Assembly: GCA_008973525.1 (NCBI GenBank)
Contig: WACJ01000251.1
Location: 186,001-250,000 of the forward strand
DNA: 64,000 nucleotides
Direction: 5' to 3'
DNA from: Stenopsyche tienmushanensis
Lineage: Eukaryota > Arthropoda > Insecta > Trichoptera > Stenopsychidae
Positions 25,490-37,909 of this stretch are shown in pieces. Numbering within the stretch: the first letter of the stretch is position 1; each line of letters begins with the position of its first letter. Made by a program: the position numbers and the translations under genes. The notes under the pieces were generated by a model. It saw nothing but the letters and a program-made list of their open reading frames with translations. It had not been told where the DNA came from and searched no databases.

Positions 25490-25930
25490 AATTTAATATG
25501 GTGGTTTTCTATTGCCTTCCACATGTGGTAAAGTAAAGATAAGATTATTTGGAAAGATAGGAGAGAATTTATGAGTGATTAGCGAAATTATCATTATATT
25601 TGAATGATAATTTAATTATTGTTGTAAATTCAATCACTCACTCATGGGCGTCTCTGCAACGACTTTATTAATCGCCTCAGAATTTATTTTTTCAAATCCA
25701 GAAAATCAAGGTAAACCTGGATTGAGACGATCAATCAGAAATATTAATATTGATACAGTGAAATATTTTTTCCACGATCTGGATTTGAACCCAAATCTTT
25801 ATAATACGAGTCCAGGATCAAAGCTACTACACAAACACTTAGTTTCACATATTATATCAACACAAAAATTAAGCAAACTCTCTTTCGAGTAAGAAGTTCA
25901 CCGAATCGAAAAAAAACGATTAAGAACGAA
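25490..25930. repeat. Composite dispersed repeat, copy 3, with tRNA-like segment
   Basis: Contains TGGTGGTTTTCTATTGCCTT, CCACATGTGGTAAAGTAAAG and GGATTGAGACGATCAATCAG, all shared with the other family members. Near 25,785-25,835 the - strand reads GGACTCGTATTATAAAGATT followed by GGGTTCAAATCC, a good B box. A tRNA-derived SINE may therefore be inserted in, or part of, this repeat. The 82-codon + strand frame over it (25,644-25,892) has no protein family resemblance. Confidence 0.5.
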
Positions 25931-27285
25931 TCATTGTAAAATTGTTTGGATCGTTCATTAGTTGTATGGACTTGAATTTGAACAAACATGTTTTTCCGCG
26001 TGTTTAAATTCGTCTTCATGTCATAATATATTTTTATACGGCCTTCATTGATATAAATTTAATTTCTCGATGTTTCATAACAGAGACTTGGACGATTCTA
26101 GTGCAATAACTTAGGAAATTATTTGTAATGTGCTTTAAGCTCGTTTTACATGGACGATGAGCTGCGAATCTGGAGCAGATGCAGTTTCGCATGTGCATTC
26201 GAAGAATTCTTGTTACATCTGGAAAGGGGAATATTTATACGCTCAAATATTTATGAGCGCGGTTTTTTTGAGTTTTTGGCATATTTCATGATCAGGTGAC
26301 TTTTTGTTGATTTGGCTAAAATATGCTGAAATCGCATTTTTCTCACTATGAAGTGAATGTCTTCAGCGTAAATAAATATATAGGAAGAAAGTCAGTTTAC
26401 GACTCTATTGTTTGGCAATTATTTGAAAGTTACTTGCCAACTTTGCAGCGTAGACGACACGTGCAACATGAAAGTACAAATGTATCATCTAGAATATAAA
26501 GTATTCATTTGCCTTCATTAAAATGCTATAATTAACAGCACGAAGACATTCCGCTTGTGAGGAACTATGGGTCTATAAATAATGGGGCATAGGTGCTAAC
26601 TATTGAACTCTCTCCAGAAAGTGAGCACGTATGTATAAGTAAATAGTCGGCACGTGGATTATGGAATGTACTCAACAAGATCAGAATTAGATGTTGAAAT
26701 TCAATCTCTATCAAAATAACTCCTTATATGGTAGAAACGTCCATCGACGTGGCACCACGGTAGCCAAAAATACTTTAGAAGCTGCGCACGCGCTGCTTCC
26801 AGTCTCCTCTTACATGATTTGGCCTCAAATTTGACAAACCCGCATATTTATATATAATATTACGATCAAACAGTATTAATAATATATTTATACCATTATA
26901 TCAATTAAAATTCATCTGTATTTGAGCCAAAAAGTGACTGTATATTGAATTAACAATTCGAACGATCTTTAATGCTGAAAAATCGCCATTTTGATTATAA
27001 TGTCATTGATATTATATTAAACAACAGCCAAAAAATAATAAAATAAGCAATGATCGATTTTAAAACTGACACAACAAATACAGCAAAACATTTAACTCAC
27101 AAATAAAGTTTATTAGACTACAAATCAATTAAAGAAAATTAAACCCCCGACATGTTTATGTGATATTTGTATTTCTATGGCCATTAAACAAGAATAATTA
27201 ATATGAACTTATTTTTAATAAAGTAAATGTCAACATAACATATCACTCAATAAGTTTGTAGGATTTTTTTTAAAGGAAGAAATAA
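25931..27285. other. Unassigned sequence
   Basis: No supported gene. The blocks at 26,140-26,290 and 26,740-26,830 are GC-richer and could be regulatory, but nothing in the sequence shows it. At 27,244 is the second copy of the CACTCAATAAGTT-type motif. Confidence 0.4.
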
Positions 27286-27287
27286 TA

Positions 27288-27585
27288 CAGAGTGTTTTGT
27301 ATATGGAGCGATACATTTTTTTTGGAAGATTGGGGGGTCTTTTGCTACGTTTCACACATAGGCTCTATGTCCTAAGTGTCAGGGTTGTCGAAATAAATTT
27401 TTGTTTAACCTTTTGAAAAATTATCCAAAATTTCACCTTTAAATCATCATAACTTTTTAATATGTGATCGTAATAGAACGAAATAACTGTTTTTATATTT
27501 TGTAATGTATTTTTGATCGAAATAAATTATTTTATGCAATCGGCTTAAAAAATATTACTTCTAAGCTTCCAAAGTCACACAAAAT
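27288..27585. mobile_element. Half of a long-inverted-repeat transposon (copy 2)
   Basis: Starts CAGAGTGTTTTGTATATGGA and continues with TTTTGCTACGTTTCACACAT, AAGTGTCAGGGTTGTCGAAA and TTTCACCTTTAAATCATCAT. It ends in CTTCCAAAGTCACAC. It matches one arm of copies 1 and 3 for almost 300 bases but has no opposite arm, so it is a truncated or recombined copy. Confidence 0.7.
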
Positions 27586-27600
27586 TCCCAGAAACACAAA

Positions 27601-30600
27601 CGCACATAAACTATCTTAAATATAATTTAACATTTGATCATAAGCTCGATATAAAGCTATCAAATAAATGTGTGCCCTTTGACATAAATGTAACTTTATT
27701 GAATTAACATCGTTTTCTTGATGAAATAGGCAAATTTTATGACGCATAAGATATTAAATAATTCAATTTCCAATTAAAATTAAAATTTAATTGCATTCGA
27801 ATAGACATTTTCAAGATTTAATTCAGCTGTAGATGCTGCAAAAAGATAATGAATTTTGCACGTTGAATCTAATTCTATTATGACGTATTTATTGCATAAA
27901 ATTATGATGAAATGCGAGATTATATTGAGAAATTTTTCTGGGTCGCTGTTATATGACAAGAATTCATTCAGTTTTCATCAGATTGCATTACCAAACGATT
28001 TGGCTACTGTTGTTTCAAACGTTCCTAAATCATAATCATTCTTTCAGATGTGTAATCGTTTTTAATTCAAAGCACAAATTAGTAAATCATACAAGTTATT
28101 GAGAATGATTCATCGGAAATTATTGATTTTAAAAAAAATATAATATGGCAAATTTAATCAATATTTAGCGATTATTATCTTTATGATTTTAGGGTAAATA
28201 TTTAACAATATCATCGATTTTATCTTTATTATCATTCTTTGAATTTTGGACAATCCCAGATGCTATTTTCACCAAATTTGTTTCATTAGATTTGACTGTT
28301 TTAGGAATATCGTGTAATATGGGGAATATTTATGTTGACAATCACGTAAAATATAAAAAAAATATTTTTTCGTTTGTAAAAGTTTAGTTTTTTAATATAT
28401 CTGCTTTTGATCAAGATGACAGGATAAAATCTATTGATGAACATAACTACCAATATTTTTTAAATGAAGAAGATCATGGGATTAAAATCTGATGAATATT
28501 GAAGCCCTTATTAGGATGATAATGAGACCCGATAACCATGTTGAAATGTATAAGATCAAACAATTAAATAGTTGAAATATCAAGTCTTGGTCCAAGCAAT
28601 TGTACTGCGGCTAAAATTATGATCTGAATAAGTCCTTTACTTTTTGTAGTCAATCACTGCATTTAATTGTGTCAATGCATTTATTGTACACCGTAATTTT
28701 ATTCCTACGGGAACCCATTTTAAAATTGCGGTTCGTATATCACTATTATGTTTTGCGATACCGTTAGTCTTAATGAAATTCAAGTTCAATTGTTTGAAAT
28801 TAAATTTTGACCAAAAATGAGTGAAAAAATAAGTTTCATCAAAGGTTTAATCGCAACAATGAAATTAATTTAGTAACACTTGGCTTGGCGTATCGTGTTG
28901 TTTTCTATGCCATAAGATGATTTATGATTTTTCCTTTATTTACATAAAACATCAAGTATTGGTCTTCTTATGATGAAATGTGGTCATTTCATGTATATCT
29001 ATGGTCTGCAGTCATGATTTACATCCGTATTGCGATAGATTCACATTGTAATTAAATGAGAGATGTTGGTGTTTTCAGGGAGCGCCATATGGCTTTTAAT
29101 CGAGGGCGCTTTTCTTTGATTCTTTTATTCCTTTTTTATGTTCGTGTCTGAGATAAAGCTGCAGATGAGATCTTAGTAGCCGTAAAGGAAATAAATAACG
29201 AGAACTAATAAAGGGTGTGCGCAATAAAAACGTTGGTCTTCTTCGATCGTATTGGAGTTCAAGATTAATTGATTTTACTGGAACATTATCATATCGTATG
29301 TCTGTATTGGGCTATTGAGATAATCCATGTGGTCATTTTTATGCATAAAAATCACCCACATATTTTCAATATTGATTGAAAGATGAATGTTTTTGATAAG
29401 GGCGTGTAATTAAATCGACGTCAGTCTATTGGCATCATACTGGTGGTTGCTAATCAATTGATTTGATCGATCATTATATGATATCAATCTGACGCAAGCG
29501 TTTCGATGTATTTCTATTTCATGTTGATTTAACCAGCGGGCTTGGGAGTTCTGGAAAATTTGTAAAATATCTGTAGTACATATTAATTGACGTAATTTTG
29601 ATGCTCTATTTCATAGAACCAATGAAAATTAAAGTTCTTCATGTGGATCATTTATCAAGGATCTGATTCAATCATGAATCATCGTTGAATACTGAAGTTC
29701 TTCCTGATATGAGGACATTATATACTGTTTATGGCCAGTTTAAATTTACGCAACCTGTCGTTTCTGTAAGCATTTTCCCGTAAAATTCTTTGATGACTTT
29801 AGTTGCTTTGCTGGTCTCCAAGTATGGCTATTAAAATGCAATGCCATTTTTAGACATGGAGATTTTATCCTTTGTAATAAAATACAATTTATATGACAAC
29901 AGAACGCAGCTAAAATATAATATCGTACACAAGCTGAATATGGCCAGACATAATTATTATGCAGTGTCCTTACGAAAATGAATAAAAAAAAGCGTCAATA
30001 TTTAAAATCTACATGATGTAAATTTTGGGTTTTTCACCGAAAAATATATGATGATTAATCAATTAATGATATGCTAATTTTGGGACTAATTTGGATTAAA
30101 TTAGCTTCTACGACGATCTTCTAGACGATCCAAAAACAAACGGATCAGGCTTTCTTTGCTTCTTTTTTTTAATATTCGAAAGTAAATGACTGATGCTTCA
30201 AAAATGATTGATAATCGATATGGATTCAAAACAACGCAATAAAAACGAGTAGAATCTCAAATATACTTACGCCATTAGTTGAATCAGATCTATAATAAAT
30301 CATCTCAGAATTATCACATTTACTTACAGAAAATCTATAGAATTAGATAATCATTTAGAATTTATTAGTAAGTGAACAAAATCTTCATCAGATCATAAAT
30401 AGTAAATAATTTTAAAGAATATATTCATTACAATTCCAAAGCCCAGTTAAACTCTAATGAATGCTTGTTTGTACATTCGGTGGGATATGTTAAAAATTAA
30501 TATCGGTTTTTTGCGTTGAAATAATTCTACACTATTCTTATGCAGAATTTGATTGATTGTATTCATCTTATAATATTGTAATATTTAGTATTTGCTCATC

Positions 30601-31370
30601 CTGTTAAATTAATAATTCAGAAAATTCCAATTTGTAATATTAAGTTGTTATTATATATTTTTTTTAAGCATATTTCTTCGTATATATTTTCTATGTGCCT
30701 AGAGAAGATCTCCCAGATTTTAATTAGTATCCTAGTGTTATGTATTCCCAAACTTCCAACCAATAAGCATCAAATTAATATAATTTTGCTAAATAAATTA
30801 TTTTATTATACACTTCTAGTTCTAATTATTAAACTTTCAATTGATTATTTAAGTTATATTTGTCGCATACACAATGTCTCTAAAATTTAGACATTTACAA
30901 GATTTTTTTATATATAGACATTTTTATAAATAAACTATAATCTCTACGTTGAAAAAAACTGAATCTATATTCTAATGCTGAAAACAACTCTTCCCAAACA
31001 GGTTAATGTTCTTTCAGATGAAATTTTAAGCCTTCCCATTAAAAAGGAAAATAATACGTTAATTACTGAATCATCTATAATTGATGGGTGAAAAATAGGA
31101 ATAAAATATTCTAAAATATGCTATAAAATAAGTTTTAAATGTAAATAAAAATATCAAAAATTAATCTCTCTTAACTGTACTGTAAATCGAAAAATATCGT
31201 TATTTTTCCCGGAACAAATATCGTAACTGAACCAGTATAAATGTTAAAATTAACAGTTCAAACCCGTAGTTATGAGAGAGAAGTATTCATAAGAAAAACT
31301 CAACCACAAATTCTAAGAAATATGCCCATATTTGATTGAAATTTGATAAAAGTTGCCATATTTCATTATG
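27601..31370. other. Unassigned AT-rich sequence
   Basis: No gene supported. Short open frames are AT-rich and without motifs. At 31,180-31,240 is an inverted piece of the AACGGTTTTACCG/CGGTTCAGTT repeat. Confidence 0.45.
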
Positions 31371-31377
31371 CTATATA

Positions 31378-32128
31378 CAAGATATTTTGCAAATGGACGG
31401 ATCATTTTTTAATGAATGTTAGGGGGTATTTTGCTACGTTTAACACATAGGCCCTATGTCCTATGTGTGAGGGTTGTCGAAATATTTTTTTTTTCAATAT
31501 TTTGAAAGAATACCCAAAATTTCACCTTTAAATCGTCATAACTTTTTAATCTGCAGTTGTAATAGCATGAAATAACTGTTTTTGTAACTCATATAAAAAT
31601 GGCAAACGAATGAGAAATGCCAACTCCTAAATTCTTCAAACAATCTCTGTCATTGTAGATTGATTATTTTGTCGGCCCTATTCCGTGGCTCGCACGGTCT
31701 CCAGATCTGACACCAATGGATTTTTTTAATCTAGGGATGTGCCCTATTATGTGGTTCGCATGATCTCCAGACCTAGAAATAATGGATTTATTTGTCTAGG
31801 GACGTGCAAAAGAACTAATTTACATGACAGAGCTGCCCAAAAAATAAATCCTAATTGAAGGAAGAATAGAGGATGAATGAAGTTGACATTTATCATTCGT
31901 TTGCCAATTTTATGTAGTTTTGGAAGCTCAGAAGTATTTTTTTAAAACCAAATGCATAAAATAATGATTTATTTAGATCAAAAATATATTGAAAAATCCA
32001 AAAATAGTTATTTTAAAAAAATATTTTGACAACCCTGATACTTAGGACATAGGACCTATGTATGAAACATAGGAAAATACCCCCTAACCTCCAAAAAAAT
32101 TTTGTCGGTCCATGTGCAAAACACCCTG
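31378..32128 (+). mobile_element. Long-inverted-repeat DNA transposon, copy 3 (best bounded)
   Basis: A 751-bp unit with TA on both sides (31,376-31,377 and 32,129-32,130). The left end, CAAGATATTTTGCAAATGGA, is the inverted counterpart of the right end, which reads inward as CAGGGTGTTTTGCACATGGA. Long subterminal arms (GGGGGTATTTTGCTACGTTT against AAACATAGGAAAATACCCCC) are also inverted. Near 31,680-31,735 the + strand reads VGPIPWLARSPDLTPMDFF, the C-terminal catalytic block of a Tc1/mariner-like transposase. A second, more decayed copy of this block (WFA, stop, SPDLEIMDLF) follows about 62 bases later. The rest of the transposase is lost. Confidence 0.82.
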
Positions 32129-32130
32129 TA

Positions 32131-35100
32131 TAAACACGAGCTTTTTATTTGCTAGTGCTTTATTTTCATGTGAGAAGAGCTTTGATAAAAAAGCTTCATT
32201 GTGAGTACAATATGATGTGTTTTTCGAGCTCCTGACTAGAAAATAAAAGACTTATTGCAGAGTAGAATTAAAACGAAACAAGAAGAAGTTGGGCACATGT
32301 GCTATTCTATGCAATGCATCATCCTGTCGTTTCGGCATACTTTATAAAATGCTATTAGGATCCGCGATGGCAATCCTAATTGTTTAGATATAAATCCGAG
32401 GCAATATGTAAGAATTCGGGAAGCTGCATTGTTATTTGTTTTTGAGAGCCAGTTGTTAAATCATCCGGTCTAAAATAAGACATCCGCGGATTGGGCGACT
32501 CTTTCGGATAGGGAAAGAAGAAAAATTGTTATCAGCCGATACGAAATGCGAGCGTGACACAAATCACCATCAAGGAGCGGACGCAAAAAATAGTCATCAA
32601 AGAAAAAAAGAGCTGAAAAATGCTTTTTCGCATTTTCTGCCTTGTGTTATTGAAGAATATCAAAATAGCATCTTTTACACAGTTTTTTTTCCTGGCACGT
32701 GGAGCCATGAGTAACACATAATGCCGTCGCTTGTATATCATTATACGTTTGGCAAACATTATCGAATTCGTTTGGACTTGGATTAACAAACATTTTTTTT
32801 AAATAAATCAACGTTGTTTTCCATAAAATCAAGAATTTACACAAAGTCATTCTTTCCTATTATCATACTAAAATCCAGCACGAAAAAATGTAGTTGAGAG
32901 AAGAAAAAAGCGAATAATATGAGAAAGTCTTTTCAGAAATCTTCATACTTTGAATGAATTTAGACAGCATGCCAATATAATTTTGGCGACAATCACAAGG
33001 GTCTTTGGCAAGTATTTAGAGTAAATTACATGCCTTTTATATTATAACGTTGAAATAAAACATAATATTGCATAAAAAGCAATGCATATCGGGATTATTT
33101 AGGATCAATAGATCGCTTCAAACGTAATTATAGTTGTATGAACATTGTCTGAAGACAACCAGAATACTTGAATGAAGATGATTCAGAAAAACGACATTAT
33201 CTATAAAAAACACATATATTATTGACACAAAGTAAGCCAAGGACTATTTTGATTGTTATTTGTGTTTGATGTTGACATCCGAATTCAACGACGAGAAAGC
33301 ATATTTTTACAACTTTTTTTTGACATTTGCATTGTGATTTTTTAAACGAGACACTTTGTTAAAATATAATATGTTAGATTGATTTAGTAAAAGTTTTAAT
33401 GTAACAAAATAGAAGATGCTTAGATTTCACCGAATTTCTTAAATTTGTTGCAATATTATTTTTGTAATGGTTGTCCAAAATAATTAATTAATAATAATTT
33501 CTATAATTCCAATACTCCAATCAAATATAATTTCTTCCATAACAACTTTGAATTCAAAAATGTATCAAATACTTTCTTTAAATTTAAAGGCAATTTATAT
33601 AATCTCAAAGCATTTCGATTATTTTTAGCAAAGCATTATTTGCCAAGCTGCATGACTTTTTCATAAGTTTCAAATACAATTGGATACATTTGCTGATTCA
33701 ATCAGTTGAATAGAGATTTTCAGAGGACTAGATCTTATACAATTTGGTCCAAAATAACTTAACTCACATAATACTATAGCGAATGCATCGGCATCACATA
33801 AGCTATGAATTTGTAGTTCTAAAATGATACCCGAATAATAGACAGAAATAACTGGATGTAAGTGAATGTCTTCAATCTTATTGCATGTTGTTGTGTTTAA
33901 TTTTGAAGAATTTCTATTCTACAAATATTGTATTTGTAATTTATTTAAATAATAACAGGATATGTGGTTAAATTAGGATATTATTATTTGAATTGCAAAT
34001 TTTAGGTGAGAGAAAATCTATAAATGAACGGCAAAATTAGCATAATTTTAAAATGATCGTTGCAAATTTTAATTACTATTGATCAACTTTGTTAATCATC
34101 TCAGTATTTACTCTTTCAAATGCAACACATTAAAAATATGAATACAAAAAATCCACAATTTAGATTTGAACTTGAACTTTTATATTGATATTAAAGAAAC
34201 TGTATCAATACTCGGTAACGTAGTGTTGTTATATTGATAACTATGAAATTTATTACGGTTTTATAATACAATATTCAATAAGTTCGTAGGATTTTTTCAC
34301 TTTAAGTAAAATTAAAAAAAAAGTAAAAATTTAGGGAGGTAGAATATTCTATCTGGATTCCTAAATCAGGTAATATTATCTATATTTTTGCGAACCTGGC
34401 GAGTTCGTTAAAATAAAATCTTTTATGAAAATTTCTTTCGGTATTTTTGTTGTGTTACAAATCACCAGAATTTAATATGATTTCTGGTGACTATGGTATC
34501 TGAAAATGGGGATTGATTTATTGAGAATAGCCAGAATTATTAAAATCTGATGTAAATGTAGACTACGTGTAATTTTACATATTACATGCCAAGGAAACCA
34601 GTTAAGTGTGGAATAAAATTCTGATTAAAATCTAGCGTCAATAGCATGTAATAAATTTATTTTCCTATTTAGGAAAGGATAAGAGAAGAAAAGATTAAAT
34701 TCAATTTGGAGCGTTTGTTGTTCTGAAGAACGAAATTACTTGCAAGAAGATGATCTGCATTTAGCTGAAATAAATACCTGAGTTTTGTATAACGAAATAA
34801 GATAAAAAATCAAGGCAGGAGTTTTTATTCCATTCAGTCATAGAACTTGGCACTGCGTATCAAGAATTGAGGGAAATAGAAAATGTACCAAAGCCATCAA
34901 CAAACTCAAGTCAATATTATTTATTTATTTTTAAATATTGTGTATGACGTTCATTTTTACTCCTCTATTCCAGTTTACAATTAATACAAACAAATTGGCT
35001 GATTTGTTGTTGATTTGTATAGTCGCAGTAGGAAAAATTGGCTTGAGCGTCACAAAAAGTAATATCAAAACGGTAATCATCGCCTGAAAAAATTAGGGAA

Positions 35101-35165
35101 TAAATTACTATTGGCTACAATTAAAATTATATTTATAAAATATTGATTGAGATAAAATGAGGAAA
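32131..35165. other. Unassigned sequence
   Basis: AT-rich, with a slightly GC-richer patch at 32,280-32,600 containing short frames of no known family. At 33.96-34.24 kb there is weak similarity to the composite dispersed repeat. The third copy of the CAATAAGTTCGTAGGATTTT motif is at 34,271. Confidence 0.4.
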
Positions 35166-35169
35166 TGAG

Positions 35170-35430
35170 GAAGAGGAGAGTTGATGAGGAAAATTTTCGA
35201 TCTCTTCGGGATGAAACCTCAGGCTCTGAAGCCATGAAGTACTATCGCGAGGTCATGGACATGTACGACGAAGCGGTAATTATTAGCTTCATCCGAACCC
35301 ACCGTCTTCATTGGGCAGGTTATGTGGCGTACTGACCCCTCGTACATACTGAAGATAGATGACAGACAACAGACAGCGACTAACAGACTTGGAGGATTCT
35401 GACGCTGCTGGATGGTCTGTTCCGGGGTGA
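35170..35430 (+). pseudogene. LINE reverse-transcriptase ORF 3' remnant
   Basis: The + strand near 35,270-35,332 reads YDEAVIISFIRTHRLHWAGY, then VAY and a stop. This matches the common C-terminal block (IKxRRLRWLGHVxRM type) of non-LTR retrotransposon ORF2 proteins. The preceding bases encode a charged stretch in the same direction. Everything upstream (reverse transcriptase, endonuclease) is missing, so this is a 5'-truncated, decayed insertion. Confidence 0.65.
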
Positions 35431-36125
35431 TCCAGACTAATCACACAGAGAGGGTCATTCATTGATCTTTAACCATATGGAAAATGCTACGCGTAGAGTG
35501 TCTTGGCGCCTACTTTTTTTGCTCCATGCCCTCCAAAGGAGGCGAGGTTTCCACAGGAAAATCAGCTTCAGACAATGTGTACCTGAAAGTGCGTTGGAGG
35601 AGGAAGGAAGAGGTTATGCTAAGTTCAAGGGAATACTACTTCCACCACAAGTCCAACCTCAGTTTGAAGGGGGACAACAGATGACGGACTGCAGGGGCTA
35701 GCCACGGAGACAAGTTGCCATTCAAGTAGCCTAAAGCCATTTTCCTCTGTATGCACTAAGCTGTTAAGGATAGTGGTGAGCCTTTGACACACCAACTACT
35801 GCAATCGGCTGTTCCACACACTCCTTTATGGGTACGCAGCACAAGGTGATCTGCGCACCTAATTTGTGTTAGCTGGGCTACCTCAGCAGCATTTGGTGAG
35901 CAAACCGACGAGACTTTTTCGCGCATCTCTACTCCAAATCATTACTCCAGGGCTTCAATCGTTGCCCACGGACGTAGGGTAGGCTCCCACCTGGGGTTTT
36001 ATGGGTAAGCATTGTGGAGTCTAACACCCACCCAGATATATTGAGGATAAATAAAAATGGCGATATGCGTTGTCGTTGGCCGGGGCTCTTTTATAGAGCT
36101 ATAAGCGCCACCAAAAATAAATGTA
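35431..36125. other. GC-richer sequence, probably transposon-derived
   Basis: This 0.7-kb stretch is clearly richer in GC than the flanks and directly follows the LINE remnant. Overlapping frames of 66-79 codons at 35,462-35,701 have no recognisable product. It may be the LINE's own 3' region or a separate insertion. Confidence 0.35.
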
Positions 36126-36130
36126 AATAA

Positions 36131-36310
36131 AGTCACGAAAAGTGAAACTTCTAGCGGTAGTTGGTTGGAAAAAGAGGGAGAATATTTTATAGTGTGTCCG
36201 TGTCTATCGCATACATCGTAGAGAAGCTATGCGCGTCTCTACTGTATATAGCATAAAGCAACCATTGCAACAGTAGCAAGCCTATTTTATTATATATTAC
36301 ACAAAACACA
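36131..36310 (+). repeat. Four-copy short interspersed repeat, copy B
   Basis: Begins GTCACGAAAAGTGAAACTTC, continues GTTGGTTGGAAAAAGAGGGA, CTATCGCATACATCGTAGAG and AGCATAAAGCAACCATTGCA, and ends TTTTATTATATATTACACAA. It is the best preserved copy and aligns along its whole length with copy A. Confidence 0.72.
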
Positions 36311-36561
36311 GCTTCATCTCTTAGTTAAGTATTTCCGTTTACAAAGGGAAAAATAAACTCATCGCGTGAAAGATCAATGTATTTTGATCGATCACGGTAG
36401 GAATAGGTATACAAGAAGCGTTGGTACTACCAAAAAATGCTAGGTTTATTGAAATTATTTTATTGAATTTGTGTAAAGTTTATTAAAAAACTATTCAAAA
36501 ATATCGATCATGCCAAAAAAAAGGGTGATAGATACTGTCGATAAAACCAAACTCAATGACA

Positions 36562-36648
36562 ACTGAGAGGGTTTTTTCAACAGCAGGCTCAATAAAAATA
36601 AAATTATGGTCAAGCTTAAAAGTAGAACGTTCAATGCACTTTTTTTAA
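36562..36648 (+). pseudogene. hAT transposase C-terminal fossil
   Basis: A 28-codon + strand stretch reads TERVFSTAGSIKIKLWSSLK followed by VERSMHFF and a stop. This is the hallmark C-terminal dimerisation block of hAT-superfamily transposases (SERVFSTAG...R..L......). The rest of the roughly 600-residue protein is absent. About 0.3 kb downstream, at 36,972-37,040, palindromic ATTCGAATATTCGAAT-like sequence could be the remains of its terminal region. Confidence 0.72.
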
Positions 36649-37129
36649 AATATATATTGCTGAAAAGTAAATAAAATTCTAATCTTTTTGATTTCGCTAA
36701 AACTAAAAACCTCAAAATTTCACTTGATTTCTAGCCTTTGTCTACGAGAAAACGCGTTGCGCAACAGAAGATGATACTTCTCGCCCTCTTTGTGTGATGG
36801 GATTAAGAGCCTTTATTCCTGAGGGAATACATTTATTTCTAATGAAGGGAATTTTATATAAAAATAAGATGCTCCATTTATATTTTTATACAATAACACT
36901 AATGAAAAATTCCGGGTTATATTTGAATCACCTTCGTCTACATATATAAAATATTTGTGAAATTTGTAAAATACTCGAATATTCGAATATTTTACCAATT
37001 TCACATTCGATATTCGAATAATTGATTTTACGAATATTTGGGACCCCTAGTTGGTAGGTTTAATGTTAAAAAAAGAATGATTTTTTTTGGGCATGAAAAG
37101 TGTTTGCTTTTTGATATTCTAATATTTTA

Positions 37130-37905
37130 GCTCGTTAAGAATCGTCTGCGCTCGACTGGATGTAAAAATCACAAGGAATTTTGTATGTATTTATGTCATG
37201 CGGAACTGCCGTCCGTCTGCGCAGGCGCGCTCGTCTCAGATAAGGAGGGAAAAACGAAACGTTTATCGGCCGATCTAATAAAAGATTCCGGTCGTTTTTT
37301 TGGTGCGGGAAAAAGGTTCGGGATCCAAGATCCCGACGGGACACCGTGCTAATCCCTAAAGTACGGGGTTTCGGGCGAAGGTGGCAGCAGCGGCGGGCGC
37401 TGCAGCTTGGCGATTTTGGGCACAGGGATCCGATATGGTAGAAGAGTGAATATATCGGTGATACAGCGGGGCGCTCTCCCCGGGAGAGAGTCTGGCGAGT
37501 GCTAGGCCAGTGCCGCCTGTATTGTGTTCAAATTTAGACGTCGGCGTGTCAGCTGCAGCGGCCGTCTCCCGCGCCCCAAAGCTTAAATATAGTTTAGTGC
37601 GCGCGCTGCCGAATATGGCTCAATCTCAAGTTTCCCGGCGTGTGCCAAATTAAGAAGTTGGGGAGGCACGCGCGGTCAGTCCGCGCGCCGCCCCTGAGCA
37701 CGCGCGCCGTACCATCATCAACACCCATGTTGCCGGAAGCCGGAGGTAAATGCGGCCCTGCACCCCTGCAGCCCTGCAACCCTGCAGCCCTGCAGCCATC
37801 TGCAGCACGCGCGCCGTACGCCCACGCGTCCTTCCCCGCCCTTCCTCCTTCGCGCCAGCCCTTATTACACATCCTTCATATGGTCTTACGTATTTTCATA
37901 CCCAA
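37130..37905. promoter_or_regulatory. CpG-rich block, candidate promoter or 5' exon region
   Basis: About 0.8 kb of strongly GC- and CpG-rich sequence in an otherwise AT-rich window (for example CGCAGGCGCGCTCG, GGGGCGCTCTCCCCGGGAGA and GCGCGCGCTGCCG). It lies 3 kb upstream of the + strand gene that begins with a 3' splice site at 40,961. That fits a TSS and noncoding first exon for this gene, but no TATA box, start site or donor can be assigned. Frames of 92-104 codons on both strands (37,594-37,954) are Pro/Ala/Arg-rich by-products of the composition. CCCTGCAG-type units are tandemly repeated at 37,755-37,800. Confidence 0.45.
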
Positions 37906-37909
37906 AAAT

